Origin: Flaccisagitta enflata
Lineage: Eukaryota > Chaetognatha > Sagittoidea > Aphragmophora
NCBI GenBank assembly: GCA_965153355.1
Contig: OZ231128.1
Coordinates: 5,456,001 to 5,520,000 of the forward strand
Length of the DNA stretch: 64,000 bases
Direction of reading: 5' to 3'
Part shown: piece by piece, positions 1 to 12,008 of the stretch
How the letters are laid out: each line of letters begins with the position of its first letter
Position numbering within the stretch: the first letter of the stretch is position 1
The notes under the pieces: generated by a model
Told to the model about the DNA's origin: nothing
What the model saw: the letters and a program-made list of their open reading frames with translations, nothing else
The model's database searches: none
Made by a program: the position numbers and the translations under genes

Positions 1-340
1 CTAAACGCTTTGACTTATAAGAACGCGGTTGGTGCCATTCAATCAGAAACTTGATCTAATTTCTGGATCTCACCAATTTTCACATCAATTATTTACTCAA
101 AGCAGAGATACTACTCAAAACGCTTGTGTCTATACTTTTGAGCTAGATAGTAATCTTATCTGTTGCACTCGACTCTTATTCAGTACTGTTTTCTCTTAAG
201 CAGAAGAACTATTCATCTTTCTCTTATACAATAGTACTATTCATCTTCTTTCTCTACCTCTGTTCCACTCCCGAGCTCATCTGATTTTCTGTCCTTTGTT
301 TTTAGTTCTTATTTTCTTCTTAACTTCAAAATTTTTAACC
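1..340. other. Unassigned leading flank
   Basis: Unique-looking, T-rich sequence. I see no open frame of useful length, no RNA gene and no repeat family shared with the rest of the window. Confidence 0.5.
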
Positions 341-773
<433 letters not shown>

Positions 774-1126
774 ACTTTCTTTTCATCTGCCCGTCGGTTT
801 CTTTTGGTTGCCTCCCATCCCTCATGTTTCACTTCATCTCTCCTCTGTATCTTATTCCGTCTACACACGTGTACAAATTCTTTCTCATTTCAATTTGAGT
901 TGAGTAGCTATGGTAACCATGGTTGTCATGGTGTTAGCAGAAGACCACAGAACGGGATGAGAATGTCTCAATTAAATCGAGAAGACAGTCAAATATTTCA
1001 TACCAGTGAACACCTAGTTTTTCAAATCTTTTAATGATTCATTGCGCACGCAAACAATTGGTCAAGTAATTGAGTACTAAAATGTCATAAATAAAACTTG
1101 TTTTCACATTTGCTGTGTCAACCCAA
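774..1126. other. Unassigned spacer
   Basis: Low-complexity edges give way to apparently unique sequence. No gene, hairpin or shared repeat was recognised. Confidence 0.4.
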
Positions 1127-1600
1127 AGTGAAAATCATATGTAGTCGATTGGATGATTGGTCACCGACTACGATGATGGTATGTACGGTAATAATGGCTA
1201 TGAGGATTGCTAAATTCAACATGTCATCTACAAGTGAAAATCGGACATCTGGTTTGGACTTGGGAGGCTGTTACTTGTTTATTCTTCGGCATCCCAAATT
1301 ATCAATCAGACTAGTATAACTATGACTTGTATATAATATATACGTGGATAATTTTGTTTTGACGTTTTCATCCACATGTGAAAATCTGACAAGGTTGGAC
1401 GAATGATTGGATAACTTCTTTTGACATTGTCCTACCAAAGTATGAGTCAAACAGTTAGTTGGACGGCTAGTATGGCTGACTATAAGCAGTATGGTGCTCT
1501 GGGTGTTCTTGTTTTGATACTTTGATTTAATCCACCAGTCAAAATCAGACATTCTGTTGAGTGGTTGAAATGGCTCTAAGGCTCAAATGGTATAGTTGGT
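1127..1600. repeat. Degenerate tandem units around GTGAAAATC
   Basis: Four diverged copies of a motif close to GTGAAAATCNGACA, followed by a GGTTGGA-like word, sit near 1127, 1233, 1377 and 1530, spaced about 105-150 bp apart. This looks like an old, decayed tandem repeat. No coding potential was recognised. Confidence 0.4.
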
Positions 1601-1696
1601 GGATGAAACGGCGACCCGGATGTCTAGTCTACGTCACTGTCTCAAAGTTTGCCCTGTTTTAAGACCCCACTTTGCCAAAGTGAAATAAAAAAAAAG

Positions 1697-2178
<482 letters not shown>

Positions 2179-2427
2179 CATGTATATACTTACTTTTAAG
2201 AGTAATCTATGTTGCAACTCTCTTTGTTCATCCTTACGCCTTTGCCATCCATTGTCGCCCAGAGCCTTATGACACAAATAAAAATGAAAATGAAAAATTT
2301 CATTAAATATGAATTTGCTTAAATCCACATCACGAATAAAAACGAATTCCGGCTGAATAATGAATCTCGTTTCTGATTCATTTTTTAACAAATCGGAAAA
2401 ATACGAGGATGTTAAAAACAATAATTT

Positions 2428-2517
2428 GTTTTAGTTTTAGTTTTAGTTTTAGTTTTAGTTTTAGTTTTAGTTTTAGTTTTAGTTTTAGTTTTAGTTTTAG
2501 TTTTAGTTTTAGTTTTA
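2428..2517. repeat. (TTTTAG)n hexanucleotide array
   Basis: About 15 perfect copies of TTTTAG. It resembles a telomere-type hexamer but lacks the G-run of known telomere repeats (TTAGG, TTAGGG, TTTAGGG), so I treat it as an internal microsatellite. Confidence 0.95.
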
Positions 2518-2656
2518 AATTTTGTTTTAGTTTTTTTTTTTTTTTTGTTCTATAGCATTTGACTGGATTACGTTCCTTCGATCCTCTCGATGTCAAAAGT
2601 TTTAAACGTACATATCTATTGCCTGATGGTTCATATCATACAGTCGTACTGTTTAT

Positions 2657-2693
2657 TCCATTTCATTTCATTTCATTTCATTCCATTTCATTT
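2657..2693. repeat. Short (TTTCA)n tract
   Basis: Seven imperfect copies of the pentanucleotide TTTCA. Confidence 0.9.
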
Positions 2694-4317
2694 ACTTCGT
2701 TTAAATTCAATCTATCCTAGCGAAGAAAGGAATTGTAGCGCGTCTAGAATTTGGCATATGAGATCATAGGGTCATATCTAATAAATCTATAAAAAAATCT
2801 ATGAAACATTTTTTTATTTTTGCATGATTAGATTCTTGATATGATCAAATGATTAAATGACCTTAAAGGCCGAGAAAGCCAAGAACGTTTTGCAATGGCG
2901 TATTCATTCAGACCATTTTTTCTCAGCCCAAGAACATATGTTGTGCACATATTTGATTGTTCAATTTACTGAATTGAGATAAAATCAACAATGTTGGCCT
3001 GGAATGATCATGAATTATTGCAGATGTATGTTGGCCTGGAAATGACATTCACACTTTCAAATTGACAAATCAGTTAAGACTGAAAAGGGAGTTTTGTGTG
3101 ACTGCCATTGGTAAAAGATGCTTTGTGTCATTTAATCAGAATAAATAGATAAAGATTTAGAAATTGGAAAGAGGTCGATGATTGAAGAGGAGGCAACTGT
3201 CTCCCCCTTTCACACACACACGTTTACCATCAACAGCTACCATCTTGGAAATAGAAATATTTACTCTTTGACAACAAATTCATTTATTGATGTGAAAATT
3301 GATACAAACTGATCGTAGAACCATCAATATCTAATGTGAGGCCCTTTTGATTGAACCACCCCCGCCATTTGTCAGGAAAGCGTTTTGCAGAGATTTTTGA
3401 AGTATTTTGGGGTAATGACCATCCAGACCATTCTCATCATTTTCTTGATTCCTTTGCTTTACTACATTGAGAGTTAAAACTCCAAAGAGACTCAACAAGT
3501 CATATAAAAGTTGGTGACATAAATGAAGCCCCTCAAATTGGCAAGCAGTCTATGCAAATTGCATCCGTCTATCTCAATGCGTGTAGAAGTAATTCAATAA
3601 TGAGTGATTTGATATCATTTGAAGATTTTGTAGAAATGGCAAAAGCAAAATTGAAATACTTTTTTTCAAAGTTAAATAACTTTTGAATGCATTGAGTTGT
3701 AAAGATACGGTTTGCGTATATCGCTTGCAAATTTGAAGGGCTTTAATTTGATCACCAATTCTTAAAAGATCGGGCTACTATAACCTGAGATATTTGTGAA
3801 ACCATGAGTAAAGATTTCTTTTTCCAAGATAGCAAAACTGCGCCTTTTCCCACTTTTTTTTTAACTCGAGCATCGTGGACCAACGTACGGACTGACAAAT
3901 GGACAGAAGGAAGAAAGGACAGAGCCTCTTTTAGAGTCGCAAATTTGCGTCTTAAAAGAATAAGGTCAGACAAAGAAATGGAATGAAATGAAAAAGGCAA
4001 TCAGAAATAGATGAAGCTCTGTCAAAGTCTATACCAAAAACAAACTGAATGATAAGAATAAAATTTCCATGCGCAGACAGAAAAAACTCTTTGATGTTAA
4101 TTGTATATACGACGTCATTAATAATCGTTTTGAAATGTCAGACATGACCATTTCTTTCCTTCGTCCGAATTATAAATTTCATACTCGGATTCAGTCCAAG
4201 AAAAATCTTTCCTGATAACCGATAAAAATGATTTAGTTTCTCCTCCTATTTAACTAAAAACGCATACGCCCCCTTCCAATTAGCGCCCCTTTTTCACTAA
4301 TCTCAAACAAAACTGTA
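2694..4317. other. Unassigned AT-rich region
   Basis: About 1.6 kb of AT-rich, apparently single-copy sequence. Only short, uncharacteristic open frames are present and I recognise no gene, RNA or repeat family. It could be intron or intergenic DNA. Confidence 0.4.
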
Positions 4318-4985
4318 CTGCGATGTGCATGCTGTGTTGTGCATGCTGTGTTGTGTTGTGCAATGTTGTACTGTGCTTACTTACTTTGGTAAATGGATTG
4401 ACGACCTCACAAGCAGTGCTGTGCATTACGCCTGTCAGGATGCCTAGAATGCACAGTGAGCGCACAGTAATTTTAAGCGAAGTAAATAACTTCAAGGAGG
4501 AAAATAAGGTTTTGGATGAGCTAGGGCGCAGGTAAAACCATATATTTTCTTGTTTTGAATAAGCGACTGTACCAGTTTCTGCCCTTGTTATAGGTCATAT
4601 GTGCCAGCATTATTTTTCTTGGCCTGAGGTGGTGTGCTCTCAGAACATATAGAAATGGTGAAAATCATCCAATGCACCTTGTTTTATTCAAATGAGCCGC
4701 CGTACAACTCTCCATTCATCTAGGAACCATCTTTAGGATGAACCTAAAGTTTGCATTGAATTATCGTTGGAATCTTTAATTCTTTTATGCAAATTCTATC
4801 TCGCTTATGCATATCTATGGAAACTTCAAAGTTAATCTAAAGATGGTTCTGGATTGATTTCAAAATCATGCAGCGGCTCATTAGAGATGATCAAGGTGCA
4901 TTGAATCATTTTTGTTAATCAAGGCATCCTGGCAGGCGTACTGTGCATGCTGTGTTGTGCTGTATTGTGCTGTGTTGTGCATGTG
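4318..4985. repeat. TGTGTTGTGC minisatellite, first locus
   Basis: Repeats of TGTGTTGTGCATGC-like units at 4318-4376 and 4941-4985, split by an inserted hairpin element (4427-4940). At about 4376-4412 the array contains a module that reads on the minus strand as an exon end ending CCAAA followed by GTAAGT. The same module recurs twice at 9868-10100. Confidence 0.8.
4427..4940. mobile_element. 514-bp hairpin element with 8-bp target duplication
   Basis: The ends are inverted repeats, TACGCCTGTCAGGATGCC on the left and its complement with one mismatch on the right. A second inverted segment lies inside (about 4665-4755 against 4823-4915). The element is flanked by CTGTGCAT on both sides (4419-4426 and 4941-4948). 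An 8-bp duplication is typical of hAT transposons; there is no transposase frame, so it would be a non-autonomous copy. The flank is itself repetitive, so the duplication could be partly coincidental. Confidence 0.65.
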
Positions 4986-4989
4986 GGTG

Positions 4990-5016
4990 TTGAGTCGCGT
5001 GCACACGACTAAAAAA
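4990..5016 (-). mobile_element. Solo terminal hairpin of the GTCY-hairpin family
   Basis: Contains GAGTCGCGTGCACACGACT followed by TAAAAA, matching the hairpin end of the dispersed GTCY-hairpin elements. The body is missing. Confidence 0.55.
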
Positions 5017-5058
5017 CAAAAAGATCAATCAAAGGTTATGGAACTATATACATCCCTG

Positions 5059-5554
5059 TGTAAGGGATGAAAAACTGTATAAGTAGCATGGCCGGACTCT
5101 ATCAATGCCATGGAAGAATCTGATGAATATTACCGTGAAGTAGTCATAGCTTCGATCATTGTTACCTCTTTCATTATCATAATATCAGTCCCAATGATCA
5201 TTAACCGTATTGCCTTTCTTATATGCCGATGCATCGTTGACCATATTCTCTCCTTCTCCTTACATTGTATGAGGTATCACTGGGGCCCCTGTATAGGGTA
5301 GTATAGCTGTCCGCGTAGTCTTCAATGATCAACACCATTTATCAACCATCAACACCGTAACTACGTCGAGCCTGTTCCCTCTCCTAGATGCAATACAAAT
5401 CCATCAATATCCAACAGACTCGTTCTTCCTTCAAGACAAGGCAGGTGTGCCCAAGCGCCCCAAGTAACCCTTCCTAGACCAAGGACCGCTTCGCCATGGT
5501 GAGGATGGGCTTGCGCTTGGAAGTGTGAGGGTATGCAAGATTTTGTCCCTTACA
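5059..5554 (+). repeat. 5' LTR, 496 bp
   Basis: Starts TGTAAGGGATG and ends GTCCCTTACA. A TATAAG box lies at 5078-5083 and would be the core promoter. A 63-codon frame (5110-5301), hydrophobic in its first half, is preserved in both LTRs; given how young the element is, this is not evidence of coding. Confidence 0.95.
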
Positions 5555-5556
5555 GC

Positions 5557-5571
5557 TGGTACATCGGCCAA
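5557..5571 (+). promoter_or_regulatory. Candidate primer-binding site
   Basis: TGGTACATCGGCCAA begins 3 bp after the 5' LTR. LTR elements usually prime from the 3' CCA end of a tRNA, which requires TGG at this place. I cannot name the tRNA without comparing to the organism's tRNA set. Confidence 0.45.
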
Positions 5572-6129
5572 TCTGAGCCCCTGTACTACCCTGACCATAT
5601 TCCGAGTCAGTCTTTGTCAAGTTGGCGACTATATTCGGTGATTGCCGGACAATCACGATTTTACGTCAAGTTCCAAAGTGCCTGCTCAAATCTTCCCGCT
5701 AAGAGCACTCGGGAGTCCCTCTGTGTTTGGGCTGAACGCCTAGATCGCAGCCCTTCGAGGTCTTCTCCTTGTGGCAGTGTGCCCGACCTGTGTACCTGTC
5801 GCTGCCTGGTATGCAAGCCGTCTCCCTTAAAACCCAGCTGGTAATCCTTCCTTCTTCAGACGTCTTCAGCTGTTCAGTATACTTGTCCCGCCGATAACTT
5901 CGACCCTGCAGCCGTGAGGGATCAGGTGCAGGCTTGTGGAACACCAGTGGATTTCGTCTTCTTTCCCACAGAACAGCGCCACGAGATATGACTTTCTTTT
6001 TTGGGGCCCCAGTTGTGCTTTAGGGTAAATGTTTTTAGATGTTTAAATAGTTCTTATTCAAAACTCTTGTTCTTACAAAAACATTTTAAAACCTTTAAAC
6101 ATTGGAAACGTTGGTAACTCGTACCCAAA
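5572..6129 (+). other. Leader of the Gag-only element
   Basis: About 560 bp between the primer site and the gag start. No long open frame in the gag frame. It would hold the packaging signal if the element is mobilised in trans. Confidence 0.5.
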
Positions 6130-7218
6130 ATGCCTGACCCAGCGCCAACGCCGGCGCCAGCACCAGATGCAAATGAAACGCCAGCAACATCCATTCCGGT
6201 GGAGAACTACCAATCTGGAGTCCATGTTATGAGCGAATGGCTTCCGTTACTTGAAAGTGGCGTCATTGTCGCGACAGGTGCGACGACACCAGCACGTCAA
6301 AATTTCCTCTGCAAACAGTGGCTTCCACTCAAGTTGGATGCAACGGCTCGTGATGTCCTTAAGAGCTGCACCAAAGATGATTGGAACGAACTCAAAGTTG
6401 AGTTGCAAAGCTTGCTCATCCATCCACAGGAGAAATAAAACTGGCGAATCAACAAAGACTCCATCAAATGGGATGGAAAAGAAAGCTTTCATGCTCTTGC
6501 AACGAGGGTCAAAAACGCCTTCATGATCCACGAGAAACCTGCAAATTGGGAGGATGAATTCTTCTTTCGGTTCAGAGGAGCTTTGCCGCAGGCCTACCGC
6601 CAGGAGATTGACCTTGGTTGTGACGAAAGTGCTTTGACGATAGAAAACGCCAAAATGATCGCTCTTCGCCTCCAAACATCCCTCGCTGATCGAGGACAGG
6701 TAGTCACTCAGTCGCCTGCTGACACTGCCAGTGCATCAGCGGCAGCCGTTTTTCATGATGGTCTCGACGCCTTAGAATCATCCTTCAAAGCATGTCGGCT
6801 CCAGATGGATGAAATCCAATCTGAGCTCCAACATTTGAGTCACCGGTCTTCTTCTGATAGCGACGATGACGATCATACTGGTCGCCAACCACGCGATCAT
6901 GTACGCCGACCACATGACAGCGATGGACGTCACGATGGACGCCAACCTTGCGACAGTTATGATGGTCGCTTCCACGATGATCGCGATTACGATGGCCGTT
7001 CCCGTGATTACGATGGCCGTTCCCGTGATTACGATGGCCGTTCCCGCGATTACGATGGCCGTTCCCGCGATTACGATGGCCGTTCCCGCAAGGACGACGA
7101 CTACTCCCATCGCGACGGTGATCATTCCTATCGCTACGATGATAATTTTCATTACGATAAAAATCGCAATAGCCGACATGATCGTCACAGCTCAGAAAGT
7201 TCATCTGATGACTGCTAA
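6130..7218 (+). pseudogene. Gag-like protein with an in-frame TAA
   Basis: One reading frame of 363 codons runs from ATG 6130 to the stop at 7216-7218, interrupted by a single TAA at 6436-6438 (codon 103) in the context GAG AAA TAA AAC TGG. The frame stays open and coding-like on both sides. The N-terminus is Pro/Ala-rich, the middle resembles retrotransposon capsid (WEDEFFFRF, LPQAYRQEI), and the C-terminus is a charged Asp/Arg/Ser/His domain with YDGRSRD tandem repeats instead of a CCHC zinc knuckle, ending SSESSSDDC. The stop could be an inactivating point mutation or a readthrough site. With near-identical LTRs, either the mutation is very recent or the copy was mobilised by proteins supplied in trans. 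The frame was not restored here. Confidence 0.75.
6985..7092 (+). repeat. 21-bp tandem repeat coding YDGRSRD
   Basis: Five copies of a 21-bp unit beginning GATTACGATGGCC. The period is a multiple of three, so copy number can change without a frameshift. It lengthens the charged, probably nucleic-acid-binding tail of the Gag. Confidence 0.95.
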
Positions 7219-8124
7219 CCAATTGTCTACCAACGCTGCAAAATGGTATTTGGGGAAGTTGTCTCTGGGGAAGTCGTCACTTCTTCCAACTTTCCCTCAC
7301 ACGTTTCCAACATTGTACATTTTATAAATATCCCTTCATAATAGTATATCGCGATTCCCTATCTCTCCTTCGCCTTTTATCCTCCTTTTTAAAACTCGCT
7401 CATTGACGTCAACTCTAAGTTCCCCTTATTTCATTTCTCGCCTTCCTCCTAAATTTTACTCTCGTCCATCCTTCTTGCGCCTCCGCTACTTTCGCATCCT
7501 CTTCGTGTGCCCATAATGAAAAAAAAACAAACAAAAAACAAAAACACTTGACTCTGTAAGCGCAAAGAATATGGTATCCAGTAATGACTTTTTCTCAAAA
7601 TGAATATTGATCGATATTGGCTAAATGGAAAATAAGACTTGTGGGGGATCCATGAATGTGCACGCGTGAAAGGGATATCCGACTGACTTGAATGACGGAA
7701 AACTTCACTTCAAAATTTCCCTTTACTTGTCTGGCCGGACAAGTCGAAATAAGCTACTGTTTCTTTTAACTTTGCCATGATGCCGCTATCTGCAATACCA
7801 TTTAACACCGGGAAAATGTCCTTTAAAATGTTTCTTCCTCTATCAGAAAGATTCGCTCCATTCTTCCGGCAAGTGCATCGTTCGCGGACCGATGACGCTG
7901 TAGAGTCCAGTCTCCAGACCTTGTTGTCGCCAACAACCTGTCTACTTCGGCGATTTCCATCAAATCCAGTGCGATTTCCATCAAAGCCACTGCGATTTCG
8001 GTCAAAGCCACTGCATTGGAGACGGAAAGGTCGATAACCTCACGTCTAAAGGTTCTTCAAAGTATCACTAATGTTGAATAGTTTTTGAGAGTATCTTGCC
8101 TTCCAGATACGCGATGCGCGTGCG

Positions 8125-8210
<86 letters not shown>

Positions 8211-8419
8211 CGCGCTTATTCCGATTGAAATCCGCGGCTCTTCGTTAACGATATCGTTGAACTTCGCCGCTTCATCTTTGAATGGCGCTCATTACGGTTC
8301 ATACTCACGATCCCTCGTATACGTCTACGCCCCCTTAAATGTAAGCGCGATGCCGTTCCCGCAAATTCCCCCTCAACTCTTCTCTTCCGTCTTTTCCGCG
8401 CGATTCTCTACATGTTAAA

Positions 8420-8454
<35 letters not shown>

Positions 8455-9264
8455 TGATGAAGACGACGACGTTTGCCGGTCGACATCGCAACTATTCCAC
8501 CTCCATCTCGGTTCTCGTATGCGCCGTGGACGCATTGCAGACGCCGTTAAATCCAGTTTTCTCTCTCTCTCCATCTTTGGCTGTCCTTCGCCGATGAACG
8601 GTCAAAGTCGCCCATATATGCCGATGAACGGTCAAAGTCGTCAATATATGCCGGGATGTCTTCGTCACTTTGTTTATCTGTCGCCAACGGATAAGCAATA
8701 TCAGCACGCCGTCTTCGTTACTTTCTTGTTCATCTGTCGACAACAGATGGGCATTGTCTGTACGCCGTCATTCCGAGGAAGGTTGACATGTACGCCGACA
8801 CTGCACACCTTACCTGCTTCTTCTGTTATGGACTTGTAACCTTCTCCCCTTTGCGCACCTATCATAACCGTTGCCAACGCCGCCATCTTCGGCTGCTATT
8901 ACCGTCGACAACGGTTTTGCAGTTTGCATCTTCATCTTCTCAGCCTTCTTCCGATTCTGAAAGGACAAGGAGACCATGGAGGTCTCCGTCATCTCGAATT
9001 TCCGTCATCATCATATTGCCCGCTATGAAGACCACTTCTGCATACAATACTGATGATCCTTTACTTCTCGCTTATTTGGATACGTGGTTGTTAGCTGACT
9101 TAGCTGTTCTGCGTCTCAACGCTTTGGACTGCATATAATTACAAAATTTAAATATGGAATTGCATTTTGTCCACTTCTCCTCTCGGCTTGTCCGTTTTTC
9201 ACCTGGTTTGTCATCTGTGATTTGTTTCGTCGTAATTTTACATCTGAGGACATATGTAGCCGAC
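7219..9264 (+). other. Non-coding 3' half of the Gag-only element
   Basis: About 2 kb where a normal element would carry pol. It contains a TC array (8127-8207), a GAC trinucleotide tract (about 8415-8475), a GATTTCCATCAAA short repeat near 7965-8000, and a tandem pair of 30-bp units (8594-8653). No retroviral enzyme motif is visible in any frame, including on the minus strand. Confidence 0.7.
8127..8207. repeat. (TC)n microsatellite inside the LTR element
   Basis: About 80 bp of uninterrupted TC in the internal region of the Gag-only element. Confidence 0.95.
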
Positions 9265-9273
9265 GAGGGGAAG
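9265..9273 (+). promoter_or_regulatory. Polypurine tract
   Basis: GAGGGGAAG lies 2 bp before the 3' LTR, the expected place for the plus-strand primer. Confidence 0.7.
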
Positions 9274-9275
9274 TA

Positions 9276-9771
9276 TGTAAGGGATGAAAAACTGTATAAG
9301 TAGCATGGCCGGACTCTATCAATGCCATGGAAGAATCTGATGAATATTACCGTGAAGTAGTCATAGCTTCGATCATTGTTACCTCTTTCATTATCATAAT
9401 ATCAGTCCCAGTGATCATTAACCGTATTGCCTTTCTTATATGCCGATGCATCGTTGACCATATTCTCTCCTTCTCCTTACATTGTATGAGGTATCACTGG
9501 GGCCCCTGTATAGGGTAGTATAGCTGTCCGCGTAGTCTTCAATGATCAACACCATTTATCAACCATCAACACCGTAACTACGTCGAGCCTGTTCCCTCTC
9601 CTAGATGCAATACAAATCCATCAATATCCAACAGACTCGTTCTTCCTTCAAGACAAGGCAGGTGTGCCCAAGCGCCCCAAGTAACCCTTCTTAGACCAAG
9701 GACCGCTTCGCCATGGTGAGGATGGGCTTGCGCTTGGAAGTGTGAGGGTATGCAAGATTTTGTCCCTTACA
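9276..9771 (+). repeat. 3' LTR, 496 bp
   Basis: Same length as the 5' LTR. By eye it differs at two sites (A/G in CCCARTGATC and C/T in TTCYTAGACC). Followed directly by the duplicated target CCTG. Confidence 0.95.
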
Positions 9772-10076
9772 CCTGTGTATGCTGTGTTGTGCATGATGTG
9801 TTATGCATGCTGTGTTGCGCTGTGTTGTGTTGTGCTGTGTTGTGCATGCTGTGTTGTGCTGTTCTGCCTTACCTTGGCAAGTGGATCAATTGACGACTTC
9901 ACATGTTATGTTGTACATACTGTGTTGCGCATGCTGTTTTATGCATGCTGTGCTGTGTTGTTCTGTGTTGTGCTGTGTTGTGCTGTGCAGTGCTGTGTTG
10001 TGCTGTGTTGTGCTGTGTTGTGCTGCGTTGTGCCGTGTTGTGCTGTGTTTTACACTGTTGTGCTGTGCTGACTTAC
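9772..10076. repeat. TGTGTTGTGC minisatellite with donor modules
   Basis: Continues the minisatellite interrupted by the LTR element. A unit at about 9868-9900 and another at 10071-10100 each contain, on the minus strand, a CCACTTGCCAAG word followed by GTAAG. The second is the candidate splice donor of the minus-strand frame below. Confidence 0.8.
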
Positions 10077-11417
10077 CTTGGCAAGTGGATTGACGACGAC
10101 GCATGCTGTGTTGTTTCCTTCCTCGGCGAATCCCCTCGGCGGCTCTTCTGCCGAATCCGGATGCACCACGTCATGACCGAACCCCCGACAGCCGAGACCA
10201 ACATCGATGTCGACCCCTCCTGCTCCTCCAACTCCACCTCCTCCACCTCCTGCTCCTCCACCTTCACCGCCGCCGCCGCCGCCGCTGTAAGCGTCCTGTC
10301 CGTGGACTATTCCATCGTATTCCATCTGAGTCGGCGCCAACGCCACAGCCGCCGCCGCCGCCGCCGCCGCCCCCGCTGCTGCTGCTGCTGCACATCCAGA
10401 TCCACGCCTCATGTTCTCAACGATGATCTCATTGTCTTCCCAACCCGTCTTATCGCCGTTTATCTTACAGTCGTTACCATTTCCAATCATCTTCATGATG
10501 CTGTCATTACCGTTGCTATCTCCATTGTATTTGTCATTACCATTGTTATCTCCATTGTATTTGTCATTACCACTAAACGCCGTGTTATTGTCAATCACTT
10601 TCAAAATGTCACCATCGCCTGCGTGGTTCCACTCTTTCAAAATGTCACCATCGCCTGCGTGGTTCCACTCTTTCAAAATGTCACCATCGCCTGCGTGACT
10701 CCACTCCAACTTTTCGATTCTTTGGTTTTTGACGTCGTCGGTTAATCTAATTCCTCGAACACATGTGTTGTCAGCTGCGTTAATGAGGTCGAATTCATCC
10801 TCAGATCCACTGTGGGTTATTCCGGTATTCCTTTCTTCGATTCCTTGGAAAGCTCCTTTAGTATTACGTCCCCTTCCTCGCCTGGCTCTGACGTCTTGGC
10901 CTCGGTTATCGTAATGTGCATCCCCCACAACCGAGAGAAGAATTTCCTTATCTTCTACCGTCTCTTCTTTCTTCTTAGCTTGATTGTGATGGAAAACAGT
11001 CTTCCTTCTAGTTTCTTGATCACCACCTTCCCCGCAATCACCACCATTACCACCATTACAACCACTGCCACCACCACCACCACCACCACCACCACCACCA
11101 CCACCACCACCACCACCAACACAACCACCACCACCACCACCAACACAACCACCACCACCACTGCCTATGTATCCAACGCCCCAAGGCCCACCTCCATTCA
11201 TGTTTCGATATTTCGATGATTCAGCGGCTACTTCATCCAAGCTGCCTCCACCACCACCATTATAACAAGCGCCGCCACCACCACCACCACCACCACCACC
11301 ACCACCACCAACACCACCACCACCACCTTCACCACCACCACCACCACTACCACCACCATTATAACAACCGCCGCCACCATCACCAACACCTCCACCAACA
11401 CAACCACCACCAGCACC

Positions 11418-11448
<31 letters not shown>

Positions 11449-11961
11449 CCACCACCACCACCACCACCACCACCACCACCACCACCACCACCACCACCAT
11501 CACCACCACCACCACCACCACCACCACCACCACCATCACCACCACCGCAAATGCCTCGAACACCCTCAAAATCACCACCGCCACTACGACGACTATAATA
11601 ATTCCAGTCGTTGACAGCTTTGATGCTCTCCTGTTCCGGCAAAGAGTGAGTTTTCACCGCGCGAGTCGATTTTTTCACAGGCGGCGTCGCGTCGCCGAAA
11701 GAAACGGAAGTGGAAACCAAGTTGCTATTTTGTTCGCTCGCTCTCCCGTCTCCTTCTCCTTCACTCGCCCCTCCTCCTCCTCCTTCTCCTTCATCTCTTC
11801 TTCCTCCTCCTCTTCCTCCTCCTCTTCCTCCTTTCTCTTTAACTCCACTTTTGACGTCGTTGAACCGGAAGTCACATTGTTGTTTCAACGCCTCAGGACT
11901 TGGAGGAGAGTCATCGGAAGTCATCAACGATGGAGCGTGAGAAGCTTTCATGTTTCTTGTT

Positions 11962-12008
<47 letters not shown>

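Larger units (their letters stand above)
5059..9771 (+). mobile_element. Complete Gag-only LTR retrotransposon
   Basis: A 4,713-bp element bounded by two 496-bp direct LTRs that differ at only about two positions by eye, so the insertion looks recent. The host target CCTG is duplicated on both sides (5055-5058 and 9772-9775). Each LTR begins TGTAAGGGA and ends TCCCTTACA, a 9-bp terminal inverted repeat with canonical TG..CA. The internal part has a primer-site candidate, one gag-like frame with a premature stop, about 2 kb of non-coding sequence and a purine tract. There is no protease, reverse transcriptase, RNase H or integrase, so it must depend on a partner element. It inserted next to the TGTGTTGTGC minisatellite. 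Confidence 0.93.

Noticed and set aside
2428-2517. Telomere
   Set aside because: Not a known telomere motif, only 90 bp, and embedded in ordinary sequence.
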